Source of the DNA: Clostridium sp. Marseille-P2415
GTDB lineage: Bacteria > Bacillota > Clostridia > Lachnospirales > Lachnospiraceae
Direction of reading: 5' to 3'
Length of the DNA: 64,000 nt
Assembly (NCBI RefSeq): GCF_900155545.1
Contig: NZ_LT732526.1
Span: 3,682,286 to 3,746,285, forward strand
Shown: piece after piece, positions 34,447 to 43,839 of the stretch
How the letters are laid out: each line of letters starts with the position of its first letter
Numbering within the stretch: the first letter of the stretch is position 1
Translations under genes and position numbers: made by a program
The notes under the pieces: generated by a model
Database searches by the model: none
Seen by the model: only the letters and a program-made list of their open reading frames with translations
Told to the model about the DNA's origin: nothing

Positions 34447-36422
34447 GCAATGTCGATACCATGTCAATTAACGCGATCCGCATCCTTTCTGCAGATGCCA
34501 TCCAGAAGGCAAATTCCGGACATCCGGGACTTCCGTTAGGCTGTGCGTCAGCCGCTTATGAATTATGGGCGAACCATATGAACCACAATCCGGCAGATCC
34601 AAACTGGGCAAACCGGGACCGTTTTATCCTATCCGGAGGCCATGGCTCCATGCTTTTGTATTCCCTGCTCCATTTATTTGGATATGGGGATTTATCAAAA
34701 GAGGATCTGATGAATTTCCGCCAGTTTGGTTCTAAAACTCCGGGACATCCGGAATATGGACATACCGTCGGCATAGAGGCAACCACAGGCCCTCTGGGAG
34801 CGGGTATGGGTATGGCAGTGGGTATGGCCGTTGCCGAGAGCCATCTGGCTTCCGTATTCAACAAGGAAAACTATCCGGTGGTCGACCATTACACCTATGT
34901 ACTGGGCGGAGATGGCTGCATGATGGAGGGGATTTCTTCTGAGGTATTTTCCCTGGCAGGGACTCTTGGTCTTGGCAAATTAATCGTTTTATATGATTCC
35001 AACCAGATTTCCATTGAAGGAAGTACGGATATCGCATTTACAGAGAATGTCCGGAAGCGTATGGAAGCGTTTGGTTTCCAGATTATTACCGTTGAGGACG
35101 GAAACGATCTGGAAGCCATTGGCAATGCCATTGAGGAAGCAAAAGCCGATACCGTGCATCCATCCTTTATTACCATCAGGACCCAGATCGGTTACGGCTG
35201 TCCTGCCAAGCAGGGAAAAGCCAGTGCCCATGGGGAGCCTCTGGGAGCCGACAATATCACGGCATTAAAGGAAAACCTTGGCTGGCCGTCTATGGAGCCG
35301 TTCTATGTACCGGAAGAGGTATACAGCCATTACAGAAAGATCGCAGAGGAGAAGGCAGAGACTGAGGCCGCATGGAATGTGATGTTTGCCGCATACTGCC
35401 AGGAGTATCCGGAGATGGAAGAGCTGTGGAATGCATACCATGATCCGGATGCAGGAGAAAAAGCCATTGAAAAATGCGCTGATTTCTGGAAAAAGCCCGA
35501 AAAGGCAGATGCGACCAGAAATTTATCCGGACAGGTGTTAAACCGCATAAAAAATCATATGCCGAATCTGATCGGCGGTTCTGCGGACCTGGCTCCTTCC
35601 AATAAGACCAATATGTCCGATATGGGTGACTTTTCAAAGGACAACAGGAAGGGCCGCAACATGCACTTCGGCGTCCGGGAGCTTGGAATGACCGCGATCG
35701 GCAACGGAATGATGCTTCACGGCGGCCTTCGCACCTATATAGCCACCTTCTTCGTATTCAGTGATTATACAAAGCCAATGGCACGTCTGTCCGCTCTGAT
35801 GGGAGTTCCGTTGACCTTTGTGTTCACGCATGACAGCATCGGTGTTGGAGAAGACGGGCCGACTCATGAGCCCATTGAACAGCTTGCCATGTTAAGAGCA
35901 ATGCCGAATTTCCATGTGTTCCGTCCCTGTGATGAGACAGAGACAGAAGCAGCCTGGTATTCTGCACTGACTTCCAGGAAGACTCCTACTGCCCTTGTTC
36001 TTACAAGACAGAATTTAACTCCTATGCCGGGCAGCAGCAAGGAGGCATTAAAGGGCGGCTATGTGATCGATGACTGTGAAGGCACACCGGATCTGATCCT
36101 CATTGCAAGCGGTTCGGAGGTTGAGCTGGCAGCAGAGGCGAAAAAGCTCCTTTCTGACAGGAAGGTACGGATCGTATCCATGCCCTGTATGGACTTGTTT
36201 GAAGAGCAGACAGAGGAATATAAGGAAACAGTACTTCCAAAGGAAGTCCGCAAGCGTGTGGCTGTGGAAGCGTTGAGTGATTTTGGCTGGGGTAAATATG
36301 TAGGCCTTGACGGGGCTTATGTCACCATGACCGGTTTTGGTGCCAGCGGTCCTGCTGATCAGTTATTCAAGCATTTTGGATTTACGGCGGAACATGTGGC
36401 AGAAGTTGCGAGATCCTTATAA
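34443..36422 (+). CDS. tkt: Transketolase (single chain)
   Basis: Full-length pentose phosphate pathway transketolase, 659 aa, with ThDP domain (GGDGCMMEGISSE, His in GGHGSM and PGHPEYGHT), pyrimidine domain (HFGVRELGMTAIGNG with catalytic Glu, FVFTHDSIGVGEDGPTHEP) and C-terminal domain. It is the housekeeping counterpart of the split transketolase at 22910-24637. AGGAGG lies ten bases before ATG 34443, inside the upstream gene. Confidence 0.96.
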   Translation: MSNVDTMSINAIRILSADAIQKANSGHPGLPLGCASAAYELWANHMNHNPADPNWANRDRFILSGGHGSMLLYSLLHLFGYGDLSKEDLMNFRQFGSKTPGHPEYGHTVGIEATTGPLGAGMGMAVGMAVAESHLASVFNKENYPVVDHYTYVLGGDGCMMEGISSEVFSLAGTLGLGKLIVLYDSNQISIEGSTDIAFTENVRKRMEAFGFQIITVEDGNDLEAIGNAIEEAKADTVHPSFITIRTQIGYGCPAKQGKASAHGEPLGADNITALKENLGWPSMEPFYVPEEVYSHYRKIAEEKAETEAAWNVMFAAYCQEYPEMEELWNAYHDPDAGEKAIEKCADFWKKPEKADATRNLSGQVLNRIKNHMPNLIGGSADLAPSNKTNMSDMGDFSKDNRKGRNMHFGVRELGMTAIGNGMMLHGGLRTYIATFFVFSDYTKPMARLSALMGVPLTFVFTHDSIGVGEDGPTHEPIEQLAMLRAMPNFHVFRPCDETETEAAWYSALTSRKTPTALVLTRQNLTPMPGSSKEALKGGYVIDDCEGTPDLILIASGSEVELAAEAKKLLSDRKVRIVSMPCMDLFEEQTEEYKETVLPKEVRKRVAVEALSDFGWGKYVGLDGAYVTMTGFGASGPADQLFKHFGFTAEHVAEVARSL

Positions 36423-36470
36423 TCTGTGCCTGACATCATGATACAAAAGTAAAAAGGAGCGTATTCAGAA

Positions 36471-37415
36471 ATGGGAATGAAATGTGTTGGCGTTGACGTC
36501 GGCGGAACATCCGTAAAGATCGGCCTGTTTGAAGTGACGGGGGAACTCCTTCATAAATGGGAGGTGCCCACCAGAAAGGAAGAGGGTGGGAAGTACATCA
36601 TAGACGATGTTTCCGCTTCCATAATAAAAACTATGGCGGAGCTTGACATTCCGCTGGGGGAGATACAGGGAGTCGGCATGGGAGTTCCAGGGCCGGTTAT
36701 GCCTAATGGGTATGTGGAGGTCTGTGTGAATTTAGGCTGGCGTGACGTGTATCCGGAAAGGGAGCTGAGTGAAAAGCTTCACGGGCTGCCGGTGACAAGC
36801 GGCAATGATGCCAACGTAGCGGCTCTTGGCGAAATGTGGCAGGGAGGCGGGAAAGGCTATGACGACATTGTCATGGTCACCCTGGGCACAGGCGTAGGCG
36901 GAGGCGTGATCATTGACCAGAAGATCGTTGCCGGAAAGCATGGACTGGCTGGGGAGATCGGACACATCCATATCCGGGATGACGAAACTGAGACCTGTAA
37001 TTGCGGCGGCGTTGGCTGTGTGGAGCAGATCTCCAGTGCCACCGGCATCGCAAGAGAAGCCAGAAGAAAGATGGCTGCCATGGATACGCCATCGGTTCTC
37101 AGAACATTTGGGGATAACGTGACCGCAAAGGATGTGCTGGATGCGGCCAAGGAAGGGGATGAACTGGCCGGCATGGTAATGGAGACCGTGGGCCATTATC
37201 TGGGCCTGGCACTTGCCCACATTTCCATGGTAACCGATCCGGAGGTTTTCATCATCGGCGGCGGCGTCTCAAAAGCCGGTGAGTTCCTTATTGATATAAT
37301 TTATAAACATTACGACAAATTTACTCCGATTTCCAAGAATAAGAGTAAAATTGTCTTAGCAACTTTAGGCAATGATGCGGGAATTTACGGAGCTGCGAGG
37401 TTGATCCTGGATTAG
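36471..37415 (+). CDS. glcK: ROK-family glucokinase
   Basis: ATP-dependent glucose phosphorylation. Phosphate loop VDVGGTSVKIGLF, NDANVAALGE with the catalytic Asp, GTGVGGGVI, HIHIRDDE and the ROK zinc motif CNCGGVGCVEQ. 314 aa, typical. Follows tkt by 48 bases, so probably co-transcribed; together with pgi it serves central sugar metabolism. Confidence 0.93.
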   Translation: MGMKCVGVDVGGTSVKIGLFEVTGELLHKWEVPTRKEEGGKYIIDDVSASIIKTMAELDIPLGEIQGVGMGVPGPVMPNGYVEVCVNLGWRDVYPERELSEKLHGLPVTSGNDANVAALGEMWQGGGKGYDDIVMVTLGTGVGGGVIIDQKIVAGKHGLAGEIGHIHIRDDETETCNCGGVGCVEQISSATGIAREARRKMAAMDTPSVLRTFGDNVTAKDVLDAAKEGDELAGMVMETVGHYLGLALAHISMVTDPEVFIIGGGVSKAGEFLIDIIYKHYDKFTPISKNKSKIVLATLGNDAGIYGAARLILD

Positions 37416-37428
37416 CTGTGAGCAGAAT

Positions 37429-37505
37429 AGTATTTACGGCATAAAAATGAGCTTTGAAATGGCCTTTAAGACCAATCAAGGCTCATTTTTTATGCCGTAA
37501 ATACT
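37429..37505. terminator. Large bidirectional terminator between glcK and the LysR gene
   Basis: A very long inverted repeat: AGTATTTACGGCATAAAAATGAGC pairs with its near-complement ending in GTAAATACT, over about 24 positions with one extra T. It carries T and A runs on both sides, so it can stop transcription from both convergent genes. Confidence 0.85.
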
Positions 37506-37518
37506 TATTTATCATTTA

Positions 37519-38421
37519 TTAGGTGCTCTGATTTCTTAAAAAGTCAAACAATACATTGGCCTTTTCGTATAATTGAGGATTTTCATTACCTGGAGAAAGT
37601 TTAACAAGGCCAATTTGTGTTTTTACGGCATTTCTTATGCGATAGTAAGTCAGTTGAGGAAACATCTGAAGATTTGCGAGCTGCTTGGGCAGGATGGCAC
37701 AGCCGCCTTTTTGCGTTAAAAGTGAGTATATCATCATATGTCTTGGGAAAGTTCCTGCCAGATCACCTTTAAAACCAATGTCATTTAATTGCTTTTTCGT
37801 TAACCTGAAAATATCGGATTCTTTTGCGATTGTGTAAATATCTTTCAATTGGAAGGCAGACAAGTCGATTTCACTGCCTTGTTCAAAGGGGAACATATCC
37901 TTGTTGCATATAAGAACCATCTCATCTGTTACAAGTGAGACTGTTTCATACTCTGCATCGGAAAGTAAATCCAGGCGGCAGATGGCAACATCAATTTCTT
38001 TTTGGGAAAGCTGTTTAAGCAGCTGACTTTGATCAGATTCAAGGATTTCTATGGAATAATTACTGCATTTTTCCTGAAAATGGATTAAAGATTTCATAAT
38101 TCCGCTTTCTGCCAGACATGGAATAGTACCTATAGATAAATGGAGTATGTAGGATGATATGCCGACTTTGTCCAATTTATAGCGTAATTCGTGGGTGAAT
38201 TTGCGAATGTTCAGTGCATATTCAAGGTATACATTTCCTGCATCAGTGAGTTCTGCTTTTGTATTGGTTCTGATAAACAATGGCACACCAAGCTCGCATT
38301 CAATAGCCTTTATATGTTTTGATAAAGCAGATTGTGATATATAGATGCTGTCGGCTGCAGTAGAGAAATTCTTATACTCTGCTAAAGCCAGAAAATCATC
38401 AATCCATTTGGTCATGATCAT
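37519..38421 (-). CDS. LysR-family transcriptional regulator
   Basis: N-terminal winged HTH (FLALAEYKNFSTAADSIYISQSALSKHIKAIECELG) and a periplasmic-binding-like effector domain; 300 aa. AGGGGG precedes the start (ATG 38421 or 38415). It is divergent from the UbiD-type decarboxylase operon, a classic LysR arrangement, so an aromatic acid is the likely co-inducer. Confidence 0.92.
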   Translation of the reverse strand: MIMTKWIDDFLALAEYKNFSTAADSIYISQSALSKHIKAIECELGVPLFIRTNTKAELTDAGNVYLEYALNIRKFTHELRYKLDKVGISSYILHLSIGTIPCLAESGIMKSLIHFQEKCSNYSIEILESDQSQLLKQLSQKEIDVAICRLDLLSDAEYETVSLVTDEMVLICNKDMFPFEQGSEIDLSAFQLKDIYTIAKESDIFRLTKKQLNDIGFKGDLAGTFPRHMMIYSLLTQKGGCAILPKQLANLQMFPQLTYYRIRNAVKTQIGLVKLSPGNENPQLYEKANVLFDFLRNQST

Positions 38422-38907
38422 TGTCCCCCTTTTTTGCTTATGTGTATTTATATTATGAAAAAAGTTCCTCTGATCTTTTTTTCTTAATTATTTTGTAATA
38501 AATCATTGATGGTATACGAAATATTTCATTTGAAATGGAGTTTTTATAATTAAAGCCATTATAATACAGAATGATTTGAAGTAGAATATATTTTTAACTA
38601 TTTACCATTGACGTTTTAGAATACATATAAAATATCAGATTCGACAAAATATGACAAATACTTACATTATAATATATTGAAAATATCCATTTATTAATGA
38701 TTTTGATTAAAATTTTGAAATAATTATAGGAAAATAACTTAATTAGGCACTTTTTTGAAATTCTGTTTTGGAATATGCATTCCGTTCTATTTAGAATTGC
38801 CACGAATTTTGTAATTGTTTATAATCTAAAATGTTTAAAATCTAGGCAGGTTGGAAAGAAAATAAGAACCAACCGCAAGTAAAATATTAAGATCAGGAGG
38901 AAAATTT
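38422..38907. other. Divergent control region of LysR gene and decarboxylase operon
   Basis: 486 bases, very AT-rich, with no convincing gene (a 69-codon minus frame at 38594-38803 lacks a ribosome binding site). Contains the candidate LysR dyads and the decarboxylase promoter listed separately. Nothing else recognised. Confidence 0.6.
38770..38825 (+). promoter_or_regulatory. Decarboxylase operon promoter with LysR-type dyads
   Basis: TTGCCA (38797-38802), 17 bases, TATAAT (38820-38825) is a good promoter. Directly upstream are two dyads: GGAAT-ATGC-ATTCC (38770-38783) and TTCTA-TT-TAGAA (38785-38796). Dyads touching the -35 box are where LysR activators bind. Confidence 0.55.
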
Positions 38908-40347
38908 ATGGCAAAAGTTTATCAGGATTTGCGCAGTTTCCTTACCACCCTGGAAGAAAACGGTCAGTTAGTTCGAATTAAGGATGAGGTTGATCCTGAA
39001 CCCGATATTGCGGCGGCAGGAAGAGCAGCGGCAAACCTGGAGAATGGACCTGCGGTATTATTTGAAAACATCAAGGGATATCCTTACAGCGTCGTAACAA
39101 ACGTACATGGGTCATGGGCGAATCATGCCCTGATGCTTGGCATGCCCAAAACAGCATCTACCAAAGAACAATTTCATGAAATTAACCGCCGTTGGGATAA
39201 ATATCCTGTTAAGCCTGAAATTTTATCAAGAGAACAGGCTCCCTGTAAGGAAAACACCATCGATAATCCGGATGAGATCAACCTTTTCGACATTCTTCCT
39301 CTTTACCGGATCAATGAGCAGGATGGCGGCTTCTTTCTCTCAAAGGCTTCCATTATTACGGCTGATCCAACCGAACCGGAGAATTTTGACAAGCTGAATG
39401 TAGGTACTTACCGTATTCAGGTCAAAGGCAGAAACCGTGTCGGCATTCAGGCGCTCGCGTTTCATGATATAGCGGTTCAGCTTGAAGCTGCTGAACGGAA
39501 AAATGAAAAAGTTCCGATCTGTATCACCGTCGGCAATAGTCCGCTGGTTACTTACATGGCATCTACGCCGGTCATGTACACACAGAACGAATATGAGTTT
39601 GTCGGCGCTTTGCAGGATGGAGTTCCAACCCGGATTGTAAAGTCCGATCTGTTTGATAATCTATATGTTCCTGCAGGTTCCGAAGTTGTTCTTGAAGGAT
39701 ACATTGAGCCTCGTGTCCGTGAAGTGGAAGGGCCGTTCGGTGAGTTTCCGGGTTCCTATTCCGGGTCCCGGCGTCAGTGTGTCATAACAATTACACATAT
39801 TACACACCGTACCAATCCAATTTTTGAAAATCTGTACCTCGGTATTCCATGGACGGAAATCGATTTTTTAATAGCACTGAATACTTCTGTTCCCCTTTAT
39901 CAGCAGATTAAGCGCGATCTGCCGGAAGTTCAGGCAGTCAATGCCATGTATACACATGGGATCGGTTGTATTATATCGACAAAGGTGCGTTTTGGCGGTT
40001 TCGGCAAGGAAGTTGCGTTCCGTTTGCTTTCTACCCCTCATGGCGGTTCCTACAGTAAAATTATTATTATTGTCGATGAATTTGTTGATCCGTTCAATCT
40101 GCCTCAGGTGATGTGGGCTCTGACAACCCGTGTGCGTCCTGACAAGGATGTTGTGGTCATTCCCAATTGCCCCGGAATGCCCCTTGATCCGTCTTCCTAT
40201 CCTGCCGGAATCCATTCGAAGCTTATAATCGATGCAACTACCCCGAAGGATCCGGAGCCGAATCCCCGTGAAGCCGAACTGCTTGAGCCGCCTGCAGGCT
40301 ATGAGAAATATGAGGCGCTGATTCGTAAGCTGATGGCCGAAATGTAA
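38908..40347 (+). CDS. ubiD: UbiD-family non-oxidative aromatic acid decarboxylase (subunit C)
   Basis: Prenylated-FMN-dependent reversible decarboxylase, the catalytic subunit of 4-hydroxybenzoate/vanillate/gallate-type decarboxylases. The family motif EGPFGEFPGSYSG is present, together with RIQVKGRNRVGIQ and VVVIPNCPGMPLDPS. 479 aa. It is followed by subunit D, UbiX and an LpdD-like gene, the layout of the Bacillus bsd and Lactobacillus lpd systems. Substrate cannot be fixed from sequence. AGGAGG precedes the start. Confidence 0.94.
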   Translation: MAKVYQDLRSFLTTLEENGQLVRIKDEVDPEPDIAAAGRAAANLENGPAVLFENIKGYPYSVVTNVHGSWANHALMLGMPKTASTKEQFHEINRRWDKYPVKPEILSREQAPCKENTIDNPDEINLFDILPLYRINEQDGGFFLSKASIITADPTEPENFDKLNVGTYRIQVKGRNRVGIQALAFHDIAVQLEAAERKNEKVPICITVGNSPLVTYMASTPVMYTQNEYEFVGALQDGVPTRIVKSDLFDNLYVPAGSEVVLEGYIEPRVREVEGPFGEFPGSYSGSRRQCVITITHITHRTNPIFENLYLGIPWTEIDFLIALNTSVPLYQQIKRDLPEVQAVNAMYTHGIGCIISTKVRFGGFGKEVAFRLLSTPHGGSYSKIIIIVDEFVDPFNLPQVMWALTTRVRPDKDVVVIPNCPGMPLDPSSYPAGIHSKLIIDATTPKDPEPNPREAELLEPPAGYEKYEALIRKLMAEM

Positions 40348-40374
40348 AATTTATTGCGAAAGGAGTTTTAAATT

Positions 40375-40581
40375 ATGAAATGTCCTCGCTGTGACAGTAA
40401 TAAAATTGAAGTTATTGCTACTTCACCGGTAGGCAATGTCTGGGAAGTTTATGAATGCATGGATTGTTTTTATTCCTGGCGTTCCACTGAAACACCTAAT
40501 ATTCATGAGAAATTTAAATTGACAAAAGAGCAGATTGACAATCTTCCGGTGATTCCGCCTGTTCCTCCGCTGGATAAATAA
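40375..40581 (+). CDS. bsdD: Hydroxyarylic acid decarboxylase subunit D
   Basis: 68-residue zinc-ribbon-like protein: MKCPRCDS and YECMDCFYSWRSTE give Cys-x2-Cys pairs. It matches the BsdD/VdcD small subunit that accompanies UbiD-type decarboxylases; its exact role is unsettled. 28 bases after the catalytic subunit, AAAGGAG upstream. Confidence 0.9.
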   Translation: MKCPRCDSNKIEVIATSPVGNVWEVYECMDCFYSWRSTETPNIHEKFKLTKEQIDNLPVIPPVPPLDK

Positions 40582-40628
40582 TTTTTGTCCGGAAAAGTAG
40601 TCACTATATCATAGGTGAGGTGCTGACG

Positions 40629-41192
40629 ATGCGAATAATTGTTGGAGTTTCCGGTGCTACCGGTGTAATCATGAGCTACTATTTGCTTAAAGCGTTAAAG
40701 GATATTGAGGATTGTGAAACACATCTGGTGGTGACAGACTGCGGGAAAAGGAACTGGGAGCTGGAAACGGATCTTCCTTACCAGCTGCTGCTTGACCAGG
40801 CAGACAGATATTATGATGTACATAACCTTGCAGCGGCAATTTCCAGCGGTTCCTATAAGACTGACGGTATGATAATCTTACCGTGCAGCATGAAGACTCT
40901 GGCTGGGATTGTGAGCGGATATACGGATAACCTGCTGGTACGTGCCGCAGATGTCTGCATCAAAGAAAACCGAAAGGTTGTTCTTTCTGCCAGGGAAATG
41001 CCGTTTAGCAAAGTACACCTTCACAATATGCTGGCAGCCGCTGATCTGGGCTGTACGATTATACCGCCTATGTTAACGTTTTACAATGGGCCTCGATCTC
41101 TCGATGACCAAATCAATCATGTTGTGGGGAAAATACTGATGCAGTTTGGTCTTGATCATAAAAGTTTTGTTCCGTGGAACGGTGTTAATTGA
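40629..41192 (+). CDS. ubiX: UbiX-family flavin prenyltransferase (subunit B)
   Basis: Makes prenylated FMN for the UbiD enzyme. Motifs: GVSGATGVIMSYYLLKAL at the N-terminus, ISSGSYKTDGMIILPCSMKTLAGI and LSAREMPFSKVHLHNML. ATG 40629 follows AGGTGAGG by eight bases and gives 187 aa; an in-frame GTG at 40620 is rejected. Confidence 0.94.
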   Translation: MRIIVGVSGATGVIMSYYLLKALKDIEDCETHLVVTDCGKRNWELETDLPYQLLLDQADRYYDVHNLAAAISSGSYKTDGMIILPCSMKTLAGIVSGYTDNLLVRAADVCIKENRKVVLSAREMPFSKVHLHNMLAAADLGCTIIPPMLTFYNGPRSLDDQINHVVGKILMQFGLDHKSFVPWNGVN

Positions 41193-41224
41193 CAGACCGG
41201 AGGTTTAAGAAAGGATATTTAATT

Positions 41225-41608
41225 ATGATATGCAAGACCTGTGGAACAGGAAGACACATTGTTAATGTCAGTGTGCACGATACAAATGGTGCCGGGCTCG
41301 CCGTATTTATAAAGGGAGGCGACAGGCCCCATGTCGGAGGCGTGGCATTGGCATCACCCGGCGTGAAGCTGCATGGACGGGTATTGTCGGGCTGTGATTT
41401 GTGGACAATGACAGTGCCCGGCCACAAAGATGTGGAATTAGCCCAAAAGATTGCAAAAAAGCTTTGTAAGGCCACAGGGGAGCCGGTAGCGGTGAGTCTT
41501 GGTATTCATATGGACAATGCAACGGCAGATGACATAAATATGTTATGTGATAACGTTGAAGCGGCGTCAGACATGTTTTTAGAGGAATATTTGAAAAAGA
41601 ATGAATAG
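41225..41608 (+). CDS. LpdD-like prenylated-flavin chaperone/accessory protein
   Basis: 127 residues, resembling the LpdD protein of the lactobacillar gallate decarboxylase operon: GRHIVNVSVHDTNGAGLAVFIKGGDRPHVGGVALASPG and SGCDLWTMTVPGHKD. LpdD has been proposed to help deliver prenyl-FMN. It is the last gene of the decarboxylase operon. ATG 41225 follows AGAAAGGA; the longer frame from 41189 runs into the preceding spacer. Confidence 0.78.
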   Translation: MICKTCGTGRHIVNVSVHDTNGAGLAVFIKGGDRPHVGGVALASPGVKLHGRVLSGCDLWTMTVPGHKDVELAQKIAKKLCKATGEPVAVSLGIHMDNATADDINMLCDNVEAASDMFLEEYLKKNE

Positions 41609-41703
41609 AGCAAAATTGGGTATCCAAGGCGAAAACCCCGGATTTTTCTTTGCTGTGACATAATGCTATGGTTTTATTATAAAAACATAAATGGGAGATA
41701 CAT

Positions 41704-43527
41704 ATGATGGAAAGAAAAAAAGGTTTAAGGGTTTTACTTAAAGGACTGCCGGTTCAATGGAAGCTGACGGCCGGTTTTGGAGTTGTGCTGATACTGCTGC
41801 TGATATCCATGGGAACATCAGCCTGGAGCATATCCAGCATTGAGAACCAGGTAGAATTGTATTCTAAATATACCTATCCTCTTACCACTTACAATTTAAC
41901 GGCACAGCGGGAAATGGTTTCTGTACAGCGCTATTTGCTGATGGTGATTCTTGAAAAAGAATCCGGGGAGGACTATCAATCTTCTCTCGATTTATCGGGG
42001 AAGAGTGCTGAGAATTTCATGACGAATTTAGAGGAGTTCGCCGCCCACCAGCGCAGTCAGGCAAATGACAATAATATTGCACAGGTCAGGCAGTATGTGA
42101 CAGAAGCGGAAAATGCACGCAATAAAATTCTTGAGCTGATTAAAGATCCATCGAATAAAGATACAAAAGCTGCTTTTGATGTATTTCAAAATGAGTTTTT
42201 GCCGCCATTTAGCCAGATCGCAACGCTTATGGAGGATATGAATGCCTTTGGCGGACAGAAAGAGGTGGAACAAAAGGAAACAGCCAGAAGTATTATTTCA
42301 CAGGCATGGATCATATTGCTTTTAGCCCTGGCTTTCTCTGTATTGTTTACCGTTGGTGTCGTTTTTGTACTCACAAGAGCTATTCTTATTCCGGTTAGAG
42401 AAATTGAAGCGGTATACAAAGAGATGGCAAAGGGGAACTTACATACACGCGTCCTCTATGAGAGCCAGGATGAACTGGGCAGTATGGCAGAGAGCATCCG
42501 GACTACAAATGCAGGGCTTATTTCTTATATTGAAGATATAAGCGCCAAGCTCACTTCGCTGTCACATGGAGATATGCGCATTATGGTCGATTTAGATTAT
42601 GCAGGGGATTTTGCTGCCATAAAGCAGGCATTAATCAATACTGCAGCTGCACTCAATAATACAATGCTGGTTATCCACACCGCCTCCGAGCAGGTCAATT
42701 CCGGTGCGGGACAGGTTTCCGACGCTTCACAGGCTCTTGCATCCGGTGCGACGGAGCAGGCTGCTACCATAGAGGAATTAACCTCTTCAGTCCAGAGCGT
42801 GACTCAGAAGGCGGAAAGGAATACTGCCGCCGTACGCCAGGCGACAGAGTATGTGGAAAAGGCTGGAGCCGGTGTAAATGAGAGTAACGGGCGAATGAGG
42901 AGTCTCAATCATGCAATGAAGGAAATCAGCCAGTCCTCAGAAGAAATCTCCAAGGTTACGAAGCTTGTGGAAGACATCGCCTTCCAGACAAATATCCTTG
43001 CATTAAACGCTGCCGTGGAGGCCGCCCGTGCCGGAGAAGCAGGGAAGGGGTTTGCTGTGGTTGCTGATGAAGTAAGAAATCTGGCGGCCAAATCTGCTGA
43101 GGCTGCAAAACAAACAGCGGACTTAATTGAAAAATCAACCGCAACTGTGACCGAAGGGGAAAAGTTTGCGAATGAAACCCTGCGGCTTTTAGAGGATGTT
43201 GCGGAAAAGGCGTCAATGGTTGGCCAGGCAATCAAAGAAATAGAGTCGGCTTCCCTAGAACAGACCGATGCAATCATGGAGATCAATCTGGGGTTGTCGC
43301 AGGTATCTGCAGTCGTACAGACGAATGCAGCCACAGCGGAAGAAAGCTCTGCTTCCAGTGAGGAGTTAGCGGCGCAGGCACAGACATTGCGGGAAGAGGT
43401 TTCAAGGTTTAAGCTTTCAGATAAAAACGCGGTTTCTTATATAAATGCTGCTTCCCGGAGTGATCAGGAGCAGGAACCGGTAAAAAAGTCTGCGCCGAAC
43501 GCAGGAGATGTGCCTGGGAAATACTAA
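41704..43527 (+). CDS. Methyl-accepting chemotaxis protein
   Basis: 607 residues: N-terminal membrane helix (~22-43), extracellular four-helix-bundle sensor (~44-198), second helix (~200-222, [21 protein letters not shown]), HAMP domain, then the long signalling coiled coil with the conserved hairpin tip [39 protein letters not shown]. Ligand unknown. Start ATG 41704 or 41707. It follows the aromatic decarboxylase operon but has no other link to it. Confidence 0.94.
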   Translation: MMERKKGLRVLLKGLPVQWKLTAGFGVVLILLLISMGTSAWSISSIENQVELYSKYTYPLTTYNLTAQREMVSVQRYLLMVILEKESGEDYQSSLDLSGKSAENFMTNLEEFAAHQRSQANDNNIAQVRQYVTEAENARNKILELIKDPSNKDTKAAFDVFQNEFLPPFSQIATLMEDMNAFGGQKEVEQKETARSIISQAWIILLLALAFSVLFTVGVVFVLTRAILIPVREIEAVYKEMAKGNLHTRVLYESQDELGSMAESIRTTNAGLISYIEDISAKLTSLSHGDMRIMVDLDYAGDFAAIKQALINTAAALNNTMLVIHTASEQVNSGAGQVSDASQALASGATEQAATIEELTSSVQSVTQKAERNTAAVRQATEYVEKAGAGVNESNGRMRSLNHAMKEISQSSEEISKVTKLVEDIAFQTNILALNAAVEAARAGEAGKGFAVVADEVRNLAAKSAEAAKQTADLIEKSTATVTEGEKFANETLRLLEDVAEKASMVGQAIKEIESASLEQTDAIMEINLGLSQVSAVVQTNAATAEESSASSEELAAQAQTLREEVSRFKLSDKNAVSYINAASRSDQEQEPVKKSAPNAGDVPGKY

Positions 43528-43610
43528 ATTAGAGAAAATTTTCCAGAATGCCCATACCGGATTTTTGGTTTAACTGAACGGTTCCTGGCCGTTCCTCCGA
43601 TTTTCACTTA

Positions 43611-43730
43611 TTTACAATTTACTAAATTATGATATAATGGGGATACTTCTCTAAGGAAAAAACTTATTAAATGAGGAGACCCCAGCTGACGGGCAACCGG
43701 GGCAATTATGAAAAATCTATGTGCAATTTG
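43611..43730 (+). promoter_or_regulatory. Promoter and structured leader of the pyrophosphatase gene
   Basis: TTTACA (43611-43616), 16 bases, TATAAT (43633-43638). The transcript would have a ~200-base leader. CTTCTC (43646-43651) can pair with GAGGAG (43673-43678), and next to it CCCC (43680-43683) pairs with GGGG (43699-43702) around a conserved-looking GCTGACGGGCAACC loop. It does not fit a riboswitch class I know. A second TTGACT/TAGTAT-like promoter lies near 43745-43775. Confidence 0.45.
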
Positions 43731-43839
43731 ACGATTTAATCAATTTGACTCATTGATTTTATATACATTTAGTATAAAAAACACATATGAACAGAATATG
43801 AACGACCTGTAAACATATTATGAAAAAAGGGAGGAAGGC

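Noticed and set aside
41609-41703. Hairpin with AGCAAA / TTTGCT arms between the LpdD-like gene and the chemoreceptor
   Set aside because: The inner part pairs poorly and there is no T-tract, so it is not called as a terminator although the operon should end about here.
43646-43730. SAM-I, c-di-GMP, ydaO, ZTP or guanidine riboswitch in the pyrophosphatase leader
   Set aside because: GGCAACC-like words recall SAM-I, but the conserved core and helix order of these classes are not present.
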